Below are positions 27,024 to 35,586 of a DNA stretch of 64,000 nucleotides, piece after piece. Origin of the DNA: RPQJ01 sp963746325 (GTDB lineage: Bacteria > Pseudomonadota > Gammaproteobacteria > Steroidobacterales > Steroidobacteraceae); contig CAVVBC010000017.1 in assembly GCA_963746325.1 (NCBI GenBank), forward strand, positions 19,717 to 83,716. Direction: 5' to 3'. A program made the translations under genes and the position numbers. The stretch's first letter is position 1. Every line of letters begins with the position of its first letter. The notes below the pieces were generated by a model that saw nothing but the letters and a program-made list of their open reading frames with translations, ran no database searches and was not told where the DNA came from.

Positions 27024-28106
27024 ATGCAGGAAAGACTCCAGAACATCAACGTCCTCTCGAGCGAGTTGCTGCCGACGCCGGAAGCAATCAAGCGCGACTT
27101 GCCGCTGCCGCAGGCAGCGGAGGACTTCGTCTACAGCAGCCGCCAGGCAGTGCGCCGCATCCTCGACCGCGAGGATCCCCGCCTGTTCGTGGTCGTCGGC
27201 CCGTGCTCGATTCACGACCCGCAGGCGGCCCGCGAATACGCCGAGCGGCTGCGCGTGCTGGCGCAGCAGGTCGACCAGACACTGCTGCTGGTCATGCGGG
27301 TCTACTTCGAAAAGCCGCGCACGACGGTGGGCTGGAAAGGCCTCGTCAACGATCCCGACATGGACGATTCCTTCCACATCGAAAAAGGCATCCGCATCGC
27401 GCGCGAGCTGCTGCTGCACCTGGCCGCGATCGGCATCCCCGCAGCCACCGAGGCGCTCGATCCGATCATGCCGCAGTACCTGTCCGAGCTGATCACGTGG
27501 ACGGCGATCGGCGCGCGCACCACTGAATCGCAGACGCACCGCGAAATGGCGAGCGGCCTGTCGACGCCCGTCGGGTTCAAGAATGGCACCGACGGTTCGC
27601 TGGCCGTGGCGATCAACGCCCTGCAGTCGGTGCGGCACCCGCATCACTTCCTGGGCATCACGCAGCAGGGCCAGTCGGCCGTATTCCGCACGCGCGGCAA
27701 CACGTACGGACACATCGTCCTGCGTGGCGGCGGCTCCCGCACCAACTACGATTCGGTGAGCCTTGCCCTGTGCGAGCGTGAGCTCGAAAAAGCAGGGCTG
27801 CCGGCCAACATCGTCGTCGACTGCAGCCACGGCAATTCGAACAAGGATCCGGGGCTGCAGCCGCTGGTCGCGGAAAATCTCGCGAACCAGATTCTCGAGG
27901 GCAACCGTTCGCTGGTCGGCTTCATGCTCGAGAGCAACCTGAACTGGGGCAGCCAGCCGCTCAGCAGCGACCGCAGCCAGTTGCAATACGGGGTGTCGGT
28001 GACCGACGCCTGCGTGGACTGGGCCACGACCGAGAAGTTGCTGCTGGGGCTCGACCAGCGGCTGCGCTCGGCCCCGCGCTTTGCCCGGGGACCGGCCGCG
28101 GCCTGA
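27024..28106 (+). CDS. aroG: 3-deoxy-7-phosphoheptulonate synthase (DAHP synthase, type I)
   Basis: 360 residues. It condenses phosphoenolpyruvate and erythrose 4-phosphate, the first step of the shikimate pathway. Conserved blocks are VVVGPCSIHDP near 52, RVYFEKPRTTVGWKG near 92, TEALDPIMPQYLSELITWTAIGARTTESQTHREMASG near 145, GFKNGTDGS, RGGGSRTNYD and VVDCSHGNSNKD. Metal ligands (Cys in GPCS, His, Glu, Asp) are present. Which aromatic amino acid inhibits it (AroF, AroG or AroH type) cannot be told with certainty. A TAGAAT -10-like box at about 26975 may drive it. Confidence 0.95.
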   Translation: MQERLQNINVLSSELLPTPEAIKRDLPLPQAAEDFVYSSRQAVRRILDREDPRLFVVVGPCSIHDPQAAREYAERLRVLAQQVDQTLLLVMRVYFEKPRTTVGWKGLVNDPDMDDSFHIEKGIRIARELLLHLAAIGIPAATEALDPIMPQYLSELITWTAIGARTTESQTHREMASGLSTPVGFKNGTDGSLAVAINALQSVRHPHHFLGITQQGQSAVFRTRGNTYGHIVLRGGGSRTNYDSVSLALCERELEKAGLPANIVVDCSHGNSNKDPGLQPLVAENLANQILEGNRSLVGFMLESNLNWGSQPLSSDRSQLQYGVSVTDACVDWATTEKLLLGLDQRLRSAPRFARGPAAA

Positions 28107-28110
28107 TCGA

Positions 28111-28668
28111 TCACCAGATCAGGTCGTCGGGAACCACGAAGTCCTTGTAGGCGTCGTCGACGGGCGCGGTTTCGACCTTGTCCGCCGTGTTGACGACGGC
28201 GCGCGGTTCGCGCTCCTTGACGCGCTCGCCGATGGCGCTGGGCACCAGTTCATGGTGGCCGTCGCAGCGCACGATGGCCAGTTCGCCGCGCACGATGCGT
28301 TCGCGCAGCGCAGCGTCGACCGGAATGCGCCCGACTTTGCCGTTGATCACGAAGTTGAAGTAGTCGTCGCTTTCGGGCTTGGCGATCTTGTTCTGCTCGA
28401 CCAGTTGGCGGATCTCGGCCCAGCGCGCCTTCGCCGCGGCCTTCTCTTCGCGCTTCTTGTTGAGCGCCGCATCCTTCGCGGCCTTGGCCTCGGCCTGCTT
28501 CTGCAGTTCGGCCTGGCGCTGTTCCTCGCGGAAGTTGCGGTCCTTCTTGCCGACCTGTTTGCGGTCGGTGAAGGTCTGGCGCTTCTGGCTCTGCTCGGCC
28601 TGCTTGACCTGCTTTTCACTGACCAGGCCGGCCTGCAGCAACTGCTCACGCAACGACAAGCCGGTCAT
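28111..28668 (-). CDS. DUF2058 protein (YaiL-like)
   Basis: 185 residues. It starts LSLREQLLQAGLVSEKQVKQAEQ and continues as a long, charged helix rich in Lys, Glu and Ala (FREEQRQAELQKQAEAKAAKDAAL). It ends with a globular DYFNFVINGKVGRIPVDAALRERIVRGELAIVRC, the DUF2058 signature. Its role is not established; E. coli YaiL is a nucleoprotein/polysome-associated protein by annotation only. It converges with aroG, four bases apart. Confidence 0.9.
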   Translation of the reverse strand: MTGLSLREQLLQAGLVSEKQVKQAEQSQKRQTFTDRKQVGKKDRNFREEQRQAELQKQAEAKAAKDAALNKKREEKAAAKARWAEIRQLVEQNKIAKPESDDYFNFVINGKVGRIPVDAALRERIVRGELAIVRCDGHHELVPSAIGERVKEREPRAVVNTADKVETAPVDDAYKDFVVPDDLIW

Positions 28669-28867
28669 GCTGGGAAACCTCGGGTGTCCGGGGAGGGGGC
28701 AGGGCCGCGTATGTTACGCAGGCCAGGCAAGGTTGCGAAGCACAAATCGGGCGCTTTTCGGCAGGAACCCGCTGACACCGCGTCCTGCCGGGGCACGGAC
28801 CCCGGTACCGCCGGGAACGCAATCTGCGTACGGCACCGGCGCTGGCCGCGCGCCATAATTCGTGCCC

Positions 28868-29443
28868 ATGAGTTTCCATGCTGTCTGTAGCCGGTGGACT
28901 GCCGCCGCCATCGGTGCGCTGGTCCTGGCCGTGAGCGCCATCGAAGCCGCGCCACCGCTTGCAGCGCCGACACTGATTCCGGTCGGACAGGTCGTGCCTG
29001 ACCTGAAGATGAGCGGGCTGAACGGTCCGCCGCGGTCCCTGGCCAGTTTCCGCGGGCGACCGCTGATCATCAATGTCTGGGCCAGCTGGTGCAGTCCCTG
29101 CCGCAAGGAAGCCGCCTCGCTCGAGCAACTGGCGTGGAGCGAAAAAGGCGGGCGGTACACGATCGTCGGCATTTCGACGGACGATGACCGGGGTGCCGCG
29201 GTGGCGTGGCTCAAGCAATCCAATGCCACGCTCAGTCACTTCATCGATTCGGCGCCGCACTGGCCGCTCGAGAAATCGCTTGGGGCTTCGAGTATCCCCC
29301 TCACTGTCTTCGTGGACCCGTCGGGCCGCGTGGTCGGTCGTATCCGCGGCGCCCGCGACTGGTCCAGCGCCGAGTCGATCAAGCTGATCGAACGCACGTT
29401 CGCCGACGCGGTGCGTGGCGCCGGCACTGCACGCAAACCCTGA
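28868..29443 (+). CDS. TlpA/ResA-like thiol-disulfide protein, exported
   Basis: 191 residues with a signal peptide (AAAIGALVLAVSAIEAAPP). The mature domain is a thioredoxin of the AhpC-TSA/Redoxin branch. The redox motif WCSPC appears in INVWASWCSPCRKEAASLEQL, followed by IVGISTDDDRGAAVAWL and the cis-proline loop SSIPLTVFVDPSGRVVGRIRG. Family members reduce periplasmic disulfides, often for cytochrome c maturation. No cytochrome genes are next to it. The ATG at 28868 is preferred over a GTG six bases upstream. Confidence 0.87.
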   Translation: MSFHAVCSRWTAAAIGALVLAVSAIEAAPPLAAPTLIPVGQVVPDLKMSGLNGPPRSLASFRGRPLIINVWASWCSPCRKEAASLEQLAWSEKGGRYTIVGISTDDDRGAAVAWLKQSNATLSHFIDSAPHWPLEKSLGASSIPLTVFVDPSGRVVGRIRGARDWSSAESIKLIERTFADAVRGAGTARKP

Positions 29444-29558
29444 CGTACGTTTCGCCGACGGTTCGGCCACCGCCTGCCGGTGATCCCGGCGACAGGGCTG
29501 CTAAGATGGCGGCACCTTTCACGCAAACCCGGACGCAGAGCCGGCGGAGGATCCAGCC

Positions 29559-30041
29559 ATGACGATCAAAGTGGGCGACAAGATGCCCTCGGGCACCTTC
29601 AAGACGATGACCAAGGACGGCCCGCAGAACCTGACCACCGACCAGCTTTTCGCCGGCAAGACGGTCGTGCTGTTCTCGGTGCCCGGTGCGTTCACGCCGA
29701 CCTGTGACGCCAAGCACCTGCCTGGCTTCGTCGAGAAGGCAGGCGAGTTCAAGGCCAAGGGCGTGGACACGGTCGCCTGCATGGCGGTCAACGACGTGTT
29801 CGTCATGAACGCGTGGGGCAAGCATTCGAACGTCGGCGACGGCGTCATGATGCTCGCGGACGGCAACGCGGAATACGCCAAGGCGCTCGGTCTCGAATTG
29901 AACGCCAGCGGCTTCGGCATGGGAATCCGTGGCCAGCGCTTCGCCATCGTGGCGAAGGACGGCGCCGTGACCGGACTGTTCGTCGAAGGCCCGGGCGAGT
30001 TCAAGGTCTCGAGCGCGGAACACGTCCTGGGCCAGCTCTGA
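29559..30041 (+). CDS. Peroxiredoxin, Prx5-like
   Basis: 160 residues. The peroxidatic cysteine sits in VLFSVPGAFTPTCDAKHLPGF (Pro-x3-Thr-x2-Cys). NDVFVMNAWGK and RFAIVAKDGAVTGLFVE complete the Prx5 pattern. It reduces peroxides with electrons from glutathione/glutaredoxin or thioredoxin. A second conserved cysteine is in TVACMAVND. Ribosome site GGAGG lies just before the ATG at 29559. Confidence 0.95.
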   Translation: MTIKVGDKMPSGTFKTMTKDGPQNLTTDQLFAGKTVVLFSVPGAFTPTCDAKHLPGFVEKAGEFKAKGVDTVACMAVNDVFVMNAWGKHSNVGDGVMMLADGNAEYAKALGLELNASGFGMGIRGQRFAIVAKDGAVTGLFVEGPGEFKVSSAEHVLGQL

Positions 30042-30115
30042 TCTCCATCCCAACCTGACATCAGCCGCTGGGCGGCGCGCCTGCAGGCGCGCCGCCCGCG
30101 CATCGGAGACTGCAC

Positions 30116-30514
30116 GTGGTCGAAAACGCTCCTGTCGTGACGATGCTCTATGCCGCGCTCTGCGGCGTGCTGCTGATCGCGCTTGCCCTGAACATCGTGC
30201 GCCTGCGACGGGGACGCAAGATTCCGCTCGGCATGGGCGAAGGCTCCGCGCTCGAGCAGCCGGTCCGAGTGCACGGCAATTTCACTGAATACGCGCCAAC
30301 GTTCCTCATCCTGTTGTTGCTTGCCGAACTCGGTGGCGCCGTGTTCTGGTTCCTGCACCTGATGGGCGCGGCGTTCGTGTCCGGCCGGCTGTTGCACGCC
30401 TATGGGCTCAGCACGGTGCGCGCGCGTTCGTTCGGACGGTTTTACGGCTCGGCCATTTCCTGGACAGCGATCCTCGTGCTCAGTGTGTACCTGCTGGTCC
30501 GCTCGTTCGGCTGA
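30116..30514 (+). CDS. MAPEG-family membrane protein
   Basis: 132 residues with four predicted spans (MLYAALCGVLLIALALNIV, FLILLLLAELGG, FLHLMGAAFVSGRLLHAYGL, SWTAILVLSVYLLV). RVHGNFTEYAP is the MAPEG signature (Arg, His and Asn-Phe contacts with glutathione in eukaryotic relatives). Starts with GTG at 30116 behind GGAGAC. Bacterial members are of uncertain function. Confidence 0.88.
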   Translation: MVENAPVVTMLYAALCGVLLIALALNIVRLRRGRKIPLGMGEGSALEQPVRVHGNFTEYAPTFLILLLLAELGGAVFWFLHLMGAAFVSGRLLHAYGLSTVRARSFGRFYGSAISWTAILVLSVYLLVRSFG

Positions 30515-30572
30515 GCCGGCCAGCCGTACGCATGGGCTGCGGCGAACCTCCGGCGCGCACTGATCCCGCGTA

Positions 30573-31520
30573 ATGCACACGCTTGAACCTGAACTGCGGG
30601 CCTTGCACGCGGATGGCGTGATCGATGACGCCACGGCGGCAGGTGCGTTGGCCCGGGATCGCGGGGAGGTGTTCTCGCTGCACCTTGAGCTGCGCGTGGT
30701 GATGTACGCGGGCGTGCTGTTGCTGGTGGCAGGCGTGGGCATGGTCCTTGCCCGCAATCTCGATCGGATCGGTCCCCTCGTCATCCTGCTGGCGATTGCG
30801 CTTGCCGCCGTCGGGTGCGCCGTCCCTGCCATGCGCGCGCGACTTGCAGACAGGCCGCTGAACGTCGTGGCGGACTACCTGCTGCTGCTCGCTGCACTGC
30901 TCGCCAGCGCAGCACTTGCCTATGCCGAACGCCAGTTCGCGCTGCTGGGTCCCCTGTGGTCCTGGCACCTGCTCTTGCTTGCCTTGCTGCATGCGGCCAT
31001 AGCGTATGTATTCGCATCACCGCTCGTGCTGGCTGCCTCGCTTGCGTCGCTGGCCGGCTGGTTCGGCGTGGGCGGGTCGGTCAGTGACCTGATGCCTTTC
31101 TCATACTCGACGCCCGCCCTGGGCAGCCGTGCGCTCGCCTGCGCCGCGGTGCTCGCAGCCTGGCGCCAGCAAGATGCTCGTGCGCGCCCCGGCACGACCT
31201 TCAGCCCGGTATTCGATCACTTCGCGGCGAACCTTGCGTTCTGGGGCGCGCTGGCATGGTGTCTCGAGTGGCCGTGGCTCGCGGCCGGACTGCCGTTGCT
31301 GGCCGTGCTGGCTTTGCTTGCGGTTCGTCATGCGCTCGCGACGGGTCGTGAGGCATTCCTGGTGTACGGCATCCTGTACGCGGCGCTCGGCCTCTGTTGC
31401 GTCATCGTGCCTCGTCTGTACGGCATGACCGTGGCATTCGGCTTCGTGCTGGTAGTGGTGTGCGTGGCCGCGGCTACGCTGTGGCAGTTGCGTCGTCGTC
31501 TGCGCGAACCCGCGCCATGA
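30573..31520 (+). CDS. DUF2157 multi-pass membrane protein
   Basis: 315 residues. A short soluble head (ELRALHADGVIDDATAAGAL, the DUF2157 opening) is followed by eight to ten hydrophobic segments from about residue 42 on (VVMYAGVLLLVAGVGMVLARNL onward). Function unknown. The stop overlaps the next gene by ATGA, so the two membrane proteins probably work together. Confidence 0.82.
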   Translation: MHTLEPELRALHADGVIDDATAAGALARDRGEVFSLHLELRVVMYAGVLLLVAGVGMVLARNLDRIGPLVILLAIALAAVGCAVPAMRARLADRPLNVVADYLLLLAALLASAALAYAERQFALLGPLWSWHLLLLALLHAAIAYVFASPLVLAASLASLAGWFGVGGSVSDLMPFSYSTPALGSRALACAAVLAAWRQQDARARPGTTFSPVFDHFAANLAFWGALAWCLEWPWLAAGLPLLAVLALLAVRHALATGREAFLVYGILYAALGLCCVIVPRLYGMTVAFGFVLVVVCVAAATLWQLRRRLREPAP

Positions 31521-32635
31521 CGGGCCGTTGGCGCATAGCGCCGGATGAGGAAAGGTGGCTGGCGGTAGCCGCCGAATTGGGCACGGCGGCGCCGCGCCCT
31601 GGCTTGACCGGGCGGGCAGGCGGTTGGCGCAGCACCGGCCCGCTGGCGCGCGTCGCGCTCTTTCTACTTGGTCTGGTCGCTGCTGCTTTGGTGCTCGGTC
31701 TCAGCGGCTTCCACAGCGAAATCACGCTGCTGATCGCCGGACTGGTTGCCGTGCTTGCCGCGGAGTGGCTCATCGTGGGCAAGCGGCTGTTCGCCTCGGG
31801 TATCGAGGAGGGGCTGTGCGTGGCCGGATACCTGCTGATTGCCGGGTGGATCACGACCGTGATCTCGACGCCGGCGGGTTTCAGCGTCGGGCTCGTGGCG
31901 ACGCTGGTGCTGATTGCGGCCGCCGGGTTAGCCGGCCTGCGGTTGCTGAATCCCCTGGTCACGACCTGTGCCGTGATCGCGTGGGTGCATTGGGTCGGGT
32001 CGACGGAGGCCGCGGGTGCGCTCGAGCGGGCGATTGGCGGCGGCATGACCTCGTTCATCGTCGGCTGCTCGCTCGCGGCGCTGGCGCTCATGCTCGGCGC
32101 GCGTACCTACCGTCGTCCTTCGCATGACCGGATGCTCGACTGGCTGGTCGTGACGTTGCCAGTCGCGGCCTATGCGCTGTCCGCTTCCTGGAGCATGCAC
32201 GGAACATTCGCCTCCGCCGGTTCAAGCCCGGGCCGCCTGGTGACAGTCGCGCTGCTGGTGGCCCTTGGCGTCGCGATGTTGATCATCGGCCTGCGCCGGC
32301 GACGGCACGCGCCACTGATCGGCTTCATGGGCTGTATCGCCTGCCTGGCTGTCGAATTGCGCGGCGTGACCGCGCTTGCGACTGAAGCCTGGCTGATCGT
32401 CTGCGGACTCGTGGCGCTGTGTGCCGGTGTGGCGTTGGATCGTTACCTGCGCAAGCCGCGCAATGGACTCACGTCCGCGGCGTTGTCGTCGCGCGAGGGT
32501 CCGCTGGACCTGCTGCAGACGGTCGGCGCCGCAGTGCTGGCGCAACGCACGACTTCCGAACCGCCGCAAGCGGAAGCCGCGGTGAGCGGAGGCGGAGGGA
32601 AGTTCGGTGGGGGTGGCGCCAGCGGCAGCTATTGA
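31517..32635 (+). CDS. Multi-pass membrane protein with glycine-rich tail (DUF4401-type context)
   Basis: 372 residues with about ten hydrophobic segments starting near residue 42 (ARVALFLLGLVAAALVLGL). It closes with a flexible tail, VSGGGGKFGGGGASGSY, like the tails of TPM-domain proteins. In many proteobacteria a DUF2157 gene is followed by a membrane protein annotated DUF4401; the overlapping start fits that pair, but I cannot confirm the family. The transcript should end at the terminator 40 bases downstream. Confidence 0.65.
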   Translation: MTGRWRIAPDEERWLAVAAELGTAAPRPGLTGRAGGWRSTGPLARVALFLLGLVAAALVLGLSGFHSEITLLIAGLVAVLAAEWLIVGKRLFASGIEEGLCVAGYLLIAGWITTVISTPAGFSVGLVATLVLIAAAGLAGLRLLNPLVTTCAVIAWVHWVGSTEAAGALERAIGGGMTSFIVGCSLAALALMLGARTYRRPSHDRMLDWLVVTLPVAAYALSASWSMHGTFASAGSSPGRLVTVALLVALGVAMLIIGLRRRRHAPLIGFMGCIACLAVELRGVTALATEAWLIVCGLVALCAGVALDRYLRKPRNGLTSAALSSREGPLDLLQTVGAAVLAQRTTSEPPQAEAAVSGGGGKFGGGGASGSY

Positions 32636-32676
32636 GCTGCACACCGCTTTCTGAGGACTGAGGAGTCAGCAGGCAC

Positions 32677-32714
32677 AAAAAACCCGGCGACCTTGCGGTT
32701 GCCGGGCTTTTTTC
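32677..32714 (+). terminator. Intrinsic terminator, probably bidirectional
   Basis: A ten-base stem (CCCGGCGACC with GGTTGCCGGG, one G-U pair) around the loop TTGC, flanked by AAAAAA on the left and TTTTTTT on the right. It lies between two convergent operons (membrane pair and etfBA), so it can serve both strands. Confidence 0.88.
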
Positions 32715-32726
32715 GTCCTTCTGCAG

Positions 32727-32775
32727 CCCTCACCCCAACCCTCTCCCGCTGGTGCGGGAGAGGGGGCCGGAGGAG
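32727..32775. repeat. Proteobacterial CCCTCACCCCAACCCTCTCCC repeat
   Basis: The intergenic unit CCCTCACCCCAACCCTCTCC continues as CCGCTGGTGCGGGAGAGGG and forms an imperfect hairpin (CTCTCCCGC with GCGGGAGAG). This type of interspersed palindromic unit is common between genes of Xanthomonas, Pseudomonas and Burkholderia relatives. It touches the end of etfA. Confidence 0.7.
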
Positions 32776-32784
32776 AGCAGGAGA

Positions 32785-33729
32785 TCAGCCGAGCGCTTTC
32801 TCGAGTTCCGGCACGATCGTGAACAGGTCGCCGACCAGGCCGACGTCCGCGCTCTCGAAGATCGGCGCTTCGCCGTCCTTGTTGATCGCGACGATGGTGC
32901 GCGCGTCCTTGATGCCCGTCATGTGCTGGATCGCGCCCGAGATGCCGATCGCGAAGTACACCTGCGGCGCGATGATCTTGCCGGTCTGGCCGACCTGCAG
33001 ATCGTTCGGCACGTAGCCCGCGTCGACCGCGGCGCGCGAAGCACCGACTGCCGCGCCGAGCTTGTCGGCCAGCGAGTAGATCAGCTTGAAGTTCTCGGCG
33101 CTGCCGAGCGCGCGGCCGCCCGAGACCACCTTCGCTGCGGACTGCAGGTCGGGACGTCCCGTCGTCGCGCCCGAGCGCGATACGAAGCGCGTGTGCGTGG
33201 GCAGGGCGACACCGGCGTCCACCTTCTCGATCGCGGCGCTGCCGCCCGTGGCGGCGGCTGCGAACGAGGCGACACGCACCGTCGCGACCACCGGCGCACC
33301 GGCCGGGGCTTCGACCGTCAGGATCGCGTTACCGGCGTAGATCGGGCGCTTGAACGTGTGCGAGCCTTCGACCGCCATGACGTCCGACACCTGGCTGACG
33401 CCGAGCAGTGCTGCGACACGGGGCATGACGTCCTTGCCGAACGTCGTCGACGGGCCGAACACGTGGGTGTAGCCGGCGGCGAGCTTGGCGATCTGCGGCG
33501 CTTGCACAGCGGCGAGCGGTTCTGCGTTGGCGGCGTTCTCGGCCACCAGCACCTTGCTCACGCCGGCAAGCGCTGCGGCTTCCGCCGCAACTGCCGCGCC
33601 ATTCGCCGCGAGCACCAGCACGTCGATCGACGCGCCGGCAATGCTGGCCGCGCAGGTCACGCTCTTGGCCGTGCTGGCATTGAGCTTCGCGCCGTCATGT
33701 TCGGCGACGATCAGGATCTTGCTGCTCAT
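32785..33729 (-). CDS. etfA: Electron transfer flavoprotein alpha subunit
   Basis: 314 residues. The C-terminal FAD domain has VVSGGRALGSAENFKLIYSLADKLGAAVGASRAAVDAGY and GQTGKIIAPQVYFAIGISGAIQHMTGIKDARTIVAINKD, typical of EtfA. It takes electrons from acyl-CoA and other flavin dehydrogenases and passes them to EtfQO and the quinone pool. Its ATG overlaps the etfB stop (TGATG). Confidence 0.97.
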   Translation of the reverse strand: MSSKILIVAEHDGAKLNASTAKSVTCAASIAGASIDVLVLAANGAAVAAEAAALAGVSKVLVAENAANAEPLAAVQAPQIAKLAAGYTHVFGPSTTFGKDVMPRVAALLGVSQVSDVMAVEGSHTFKRPIYAGNAILTVEAPAGAPVVATVRVASFAAAATGGSAAIEKVDAGVALPTHTRFVSRSGATTGRPDLQSAAKVVSGGRALGSAENFKLIYSLADKLGAAVGASRAAVDAGYVPNDLQVGQTGKIIAPQVYFAIGISGAIQHMTGIKDARTIVAINKDGEAPIFESADVGLVGDLFTIVPELEKALG

Positions 33730-34466
33730 CAGATCAACCCCTTCTGCTTCAGCACGCCGACGAGTTCCGCGACGTCCTTGACCATGATGCCTTTCTGGCG
33801 GGAGGGCGGCGGATCGACCTTGACGGTCTTGAAGGCAGGGCCTTCGGTCACGCCGTAGTCGGCCACGCTCTTGGTATCGAGCGGCTTCTTCTTCGCCTTC
33901 ATGATGTCCGGCAGCTTCACGTAGCGCGGCTCATTGAGGCGCAGGTCGACCGAAAGCACCGCCGGCAGGTCGATTTCGAGCGTCTCGAGCCCGGAGTCGA
34001 CTTCGCGCGTCACCGTGGCCTTGCCATCGGCGATGTCCACCTTGGAGCAGGAGACTGCCTGCGGACGATCGAGGAGGGCCGCCAGCATCTGTGCGGTCTG
34101 GCCGTTGTCTTCGTCGATGGCCTGCTTGCCCAGCAGCGTCAGGAACGGTTGCTCGGCTTCCGCGATCTTGTGGAAGATCTTCGCGATCGACAGGGGCGCC
34201 ATCTGGGCGTCCGTCTGCACCAGGATCGCTCGATCGGCACCCATGGCCAGCGCGGTGCGCAGTTGCTGCTGGGTGTCCGCCGGGCCGATGCTGACAGCCA
34301 GCACTTCGTCGGCCAGGCCCTGTTCCTTGATGCGCAGCGCCTGTTCGAGCGCGATTTCATCGAAAGGATTGATGCTCATCTTGACGCCATCGGTGATGAC
34401 GCCCGTGTTGTCCGGTTTGACACGAATGCGGACGTTGTAGTCCACCACGCGTTTGACACCGACCAT
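33729..34466 (-). CDS. etfB: Electron transfer flavoprotein beta subunit
   Basis: 245 residues starting MVGVKRVVDYNVRIRVKPD. SINPFDEIALEQALRIKEQG and the AMP-binding region DEDNGQTAQMLAALLDRPQ are diagnostic. It forms the heterodimer with EtfA. I chose the ATG at 34464-34466; a GTG twelve bases upstream is possible. The operon order etfB-etfA is standard. Confidence 0.96.
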   Translation of the reverse strand: MVGVKRVVDYNVRIRVKPDNTGVITDGVKMSINPFDEIALEQALRIKEQGLADEVLAVSIGPADTQQQLRTALAMGADRAILVQTDAQMAPLSIAKIFHKIAEAEQPFLTLLGKQAIDEDNGQTAQMLAALLDRPQAVSCSKVDIADGKATVTREVDSGLETLEIDLPAVLSVDLRLNEPRYVKLPDIMKAKKKPLDTKSVADYGVTEGPAFKTVKVDPPPSRQKGIMVKDVAELVGVLKQKGLI

Positions 34467-34581
34467 GATTCTGCGCACGCGCTCACTCCTGTTCAGCTGG
34501 GACGTTGCAACGCAGCATCATACCAGTCCGGTCGCGCCGGGAGACCGGCCCGCCCCAGTCTGAAAGCAATGGAATCGCGGG

Positions 34582-35586
34582 CTACCAGCCCCGTTTGTCG
34601 TCCAGCTGACGGGTCAGGTTGACCAGGCGGCGGTAGCTTTCGAGCCGCCGGGGATCGACCTCGCCGGCCTGGACCGCCGCCTGCACGGCGCACTGGGGTT
34701 CCCGCAGGTGCAGGCAATTCTGGAACCGGCAGCCCGGGGCGCGCTGGATGATCTCGAGGTAACCCCGCTGAATGTCCGGAACGGGCATGACGGGCGGGGC
34801 GTAATCCCGCACGCCGGGGGAATCCGTGAGCTCGCCCCAGGGCAGCTGGACGATGGCCGACGACACGGTGGTGTGCTTGCCCTGGCCCGAACCGGCCGAG
34901 AGCTCCGCGGTGGCCCGGTAGACACCCTCGCAGAGCGCGTTGGTGAGCGAGGTCTTGCCCACCCCCGACTGGCCCGCCAGCAGCGTCCTGCGGCCCTGCA
35001 GGCGCAGCTTGAGCTCGTCCAGCCCGGTGCCTCGCTTGGCGGAGACCGTGACCACCGGGATGCCGATCGACCGGTAGGTGTCGATGAAGGCGAATTCAGC
35101 CGGGCCGAACTCGCCCGACCCGATCAGGTCCTGCTTGTTGAGGATCAGGAGTGGATCGATTCCAGCGTAGCCGGCCCCGGCGAGGTAACGGTCGATGATG
35201 AAAGGATCGCAGGTGGGGCGGGGGGCGACGACGATGCCGAGCTGGTCCAGGTTCGACGCGATGTCCTCGACGCCGCCCCGGCTGTCCGTGCGCTGCAGGA
35301 CGTTGCGCCGGGGCAGCCGTTCGGCCACCACCCAATACTCTGAATCCGCGGCCCCGGTTTCGCGCTCGAGCCGGACCTTGTCGCCGGCGACGACCTCCGT
35401 ACGGCGACCCCGGATCTTGCAGGAAAGACGCTCGGCCGAGTCGTCCGCCAGGACGACGACTCGGCGGCCGTACGATTCCACGACGCAGCCAGTTCGAGTG
35501 AGCCCGGGCACCGCGGTCGCCCGCTGCGCAGGGCTGCCGGCGGGACGGGCCGAGTGGGTTCCGCCGGTACTACGGCGCTTGCTCAC
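34582..35586 (-). CDS. rsgA: Ribosome small-subunit-dependent GTPase A
   Basis: 334 residues. OB domain first, then a circularly permuted GTPase: G4 LILNKQDL, G5 TVSAKRGTG, G1 LLAGQSGVGKTSL near residue 208, and G3 TDSPGVRDY. The zinc finger CRFQNCLH with downstream Cys (EPQCAV) closes it. It checks late 30S maturation. The GTG start overlaps the protease stop (GTGA), so rsgA is coupled to that gene. Confidence 0.95.
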   Translation of the reverse strand: MSKRRSTGGTHSARPAGSPAQRATAVPGLTRTGCVVESYGRRVVVLADDSAERLSCKIRGRRTEVVAGDKVRLERETGAADSEYWVVAERLPRRNVLQRTDSRGGVEDIASNLDQLGIVVAPRPTCDPFIIDRYLAGAGYAGIDPLLILNKQDLIGSGEFGPAEFAFIDTYRSIGIPVVTVSAKRGTGLDELKLRLQGRRTLLAGQSGVGKTSLTNALCEGVYRATAELSAGSGQGKHTTVSSAIVQLPWGELTDSPGVRDYAPPVMPVPDIQRGYLEIIQRAPGCRFQNCLHLREPQCAVQAAVQAGEVDPRRLESYRRLVNLTRQLDDKRGW

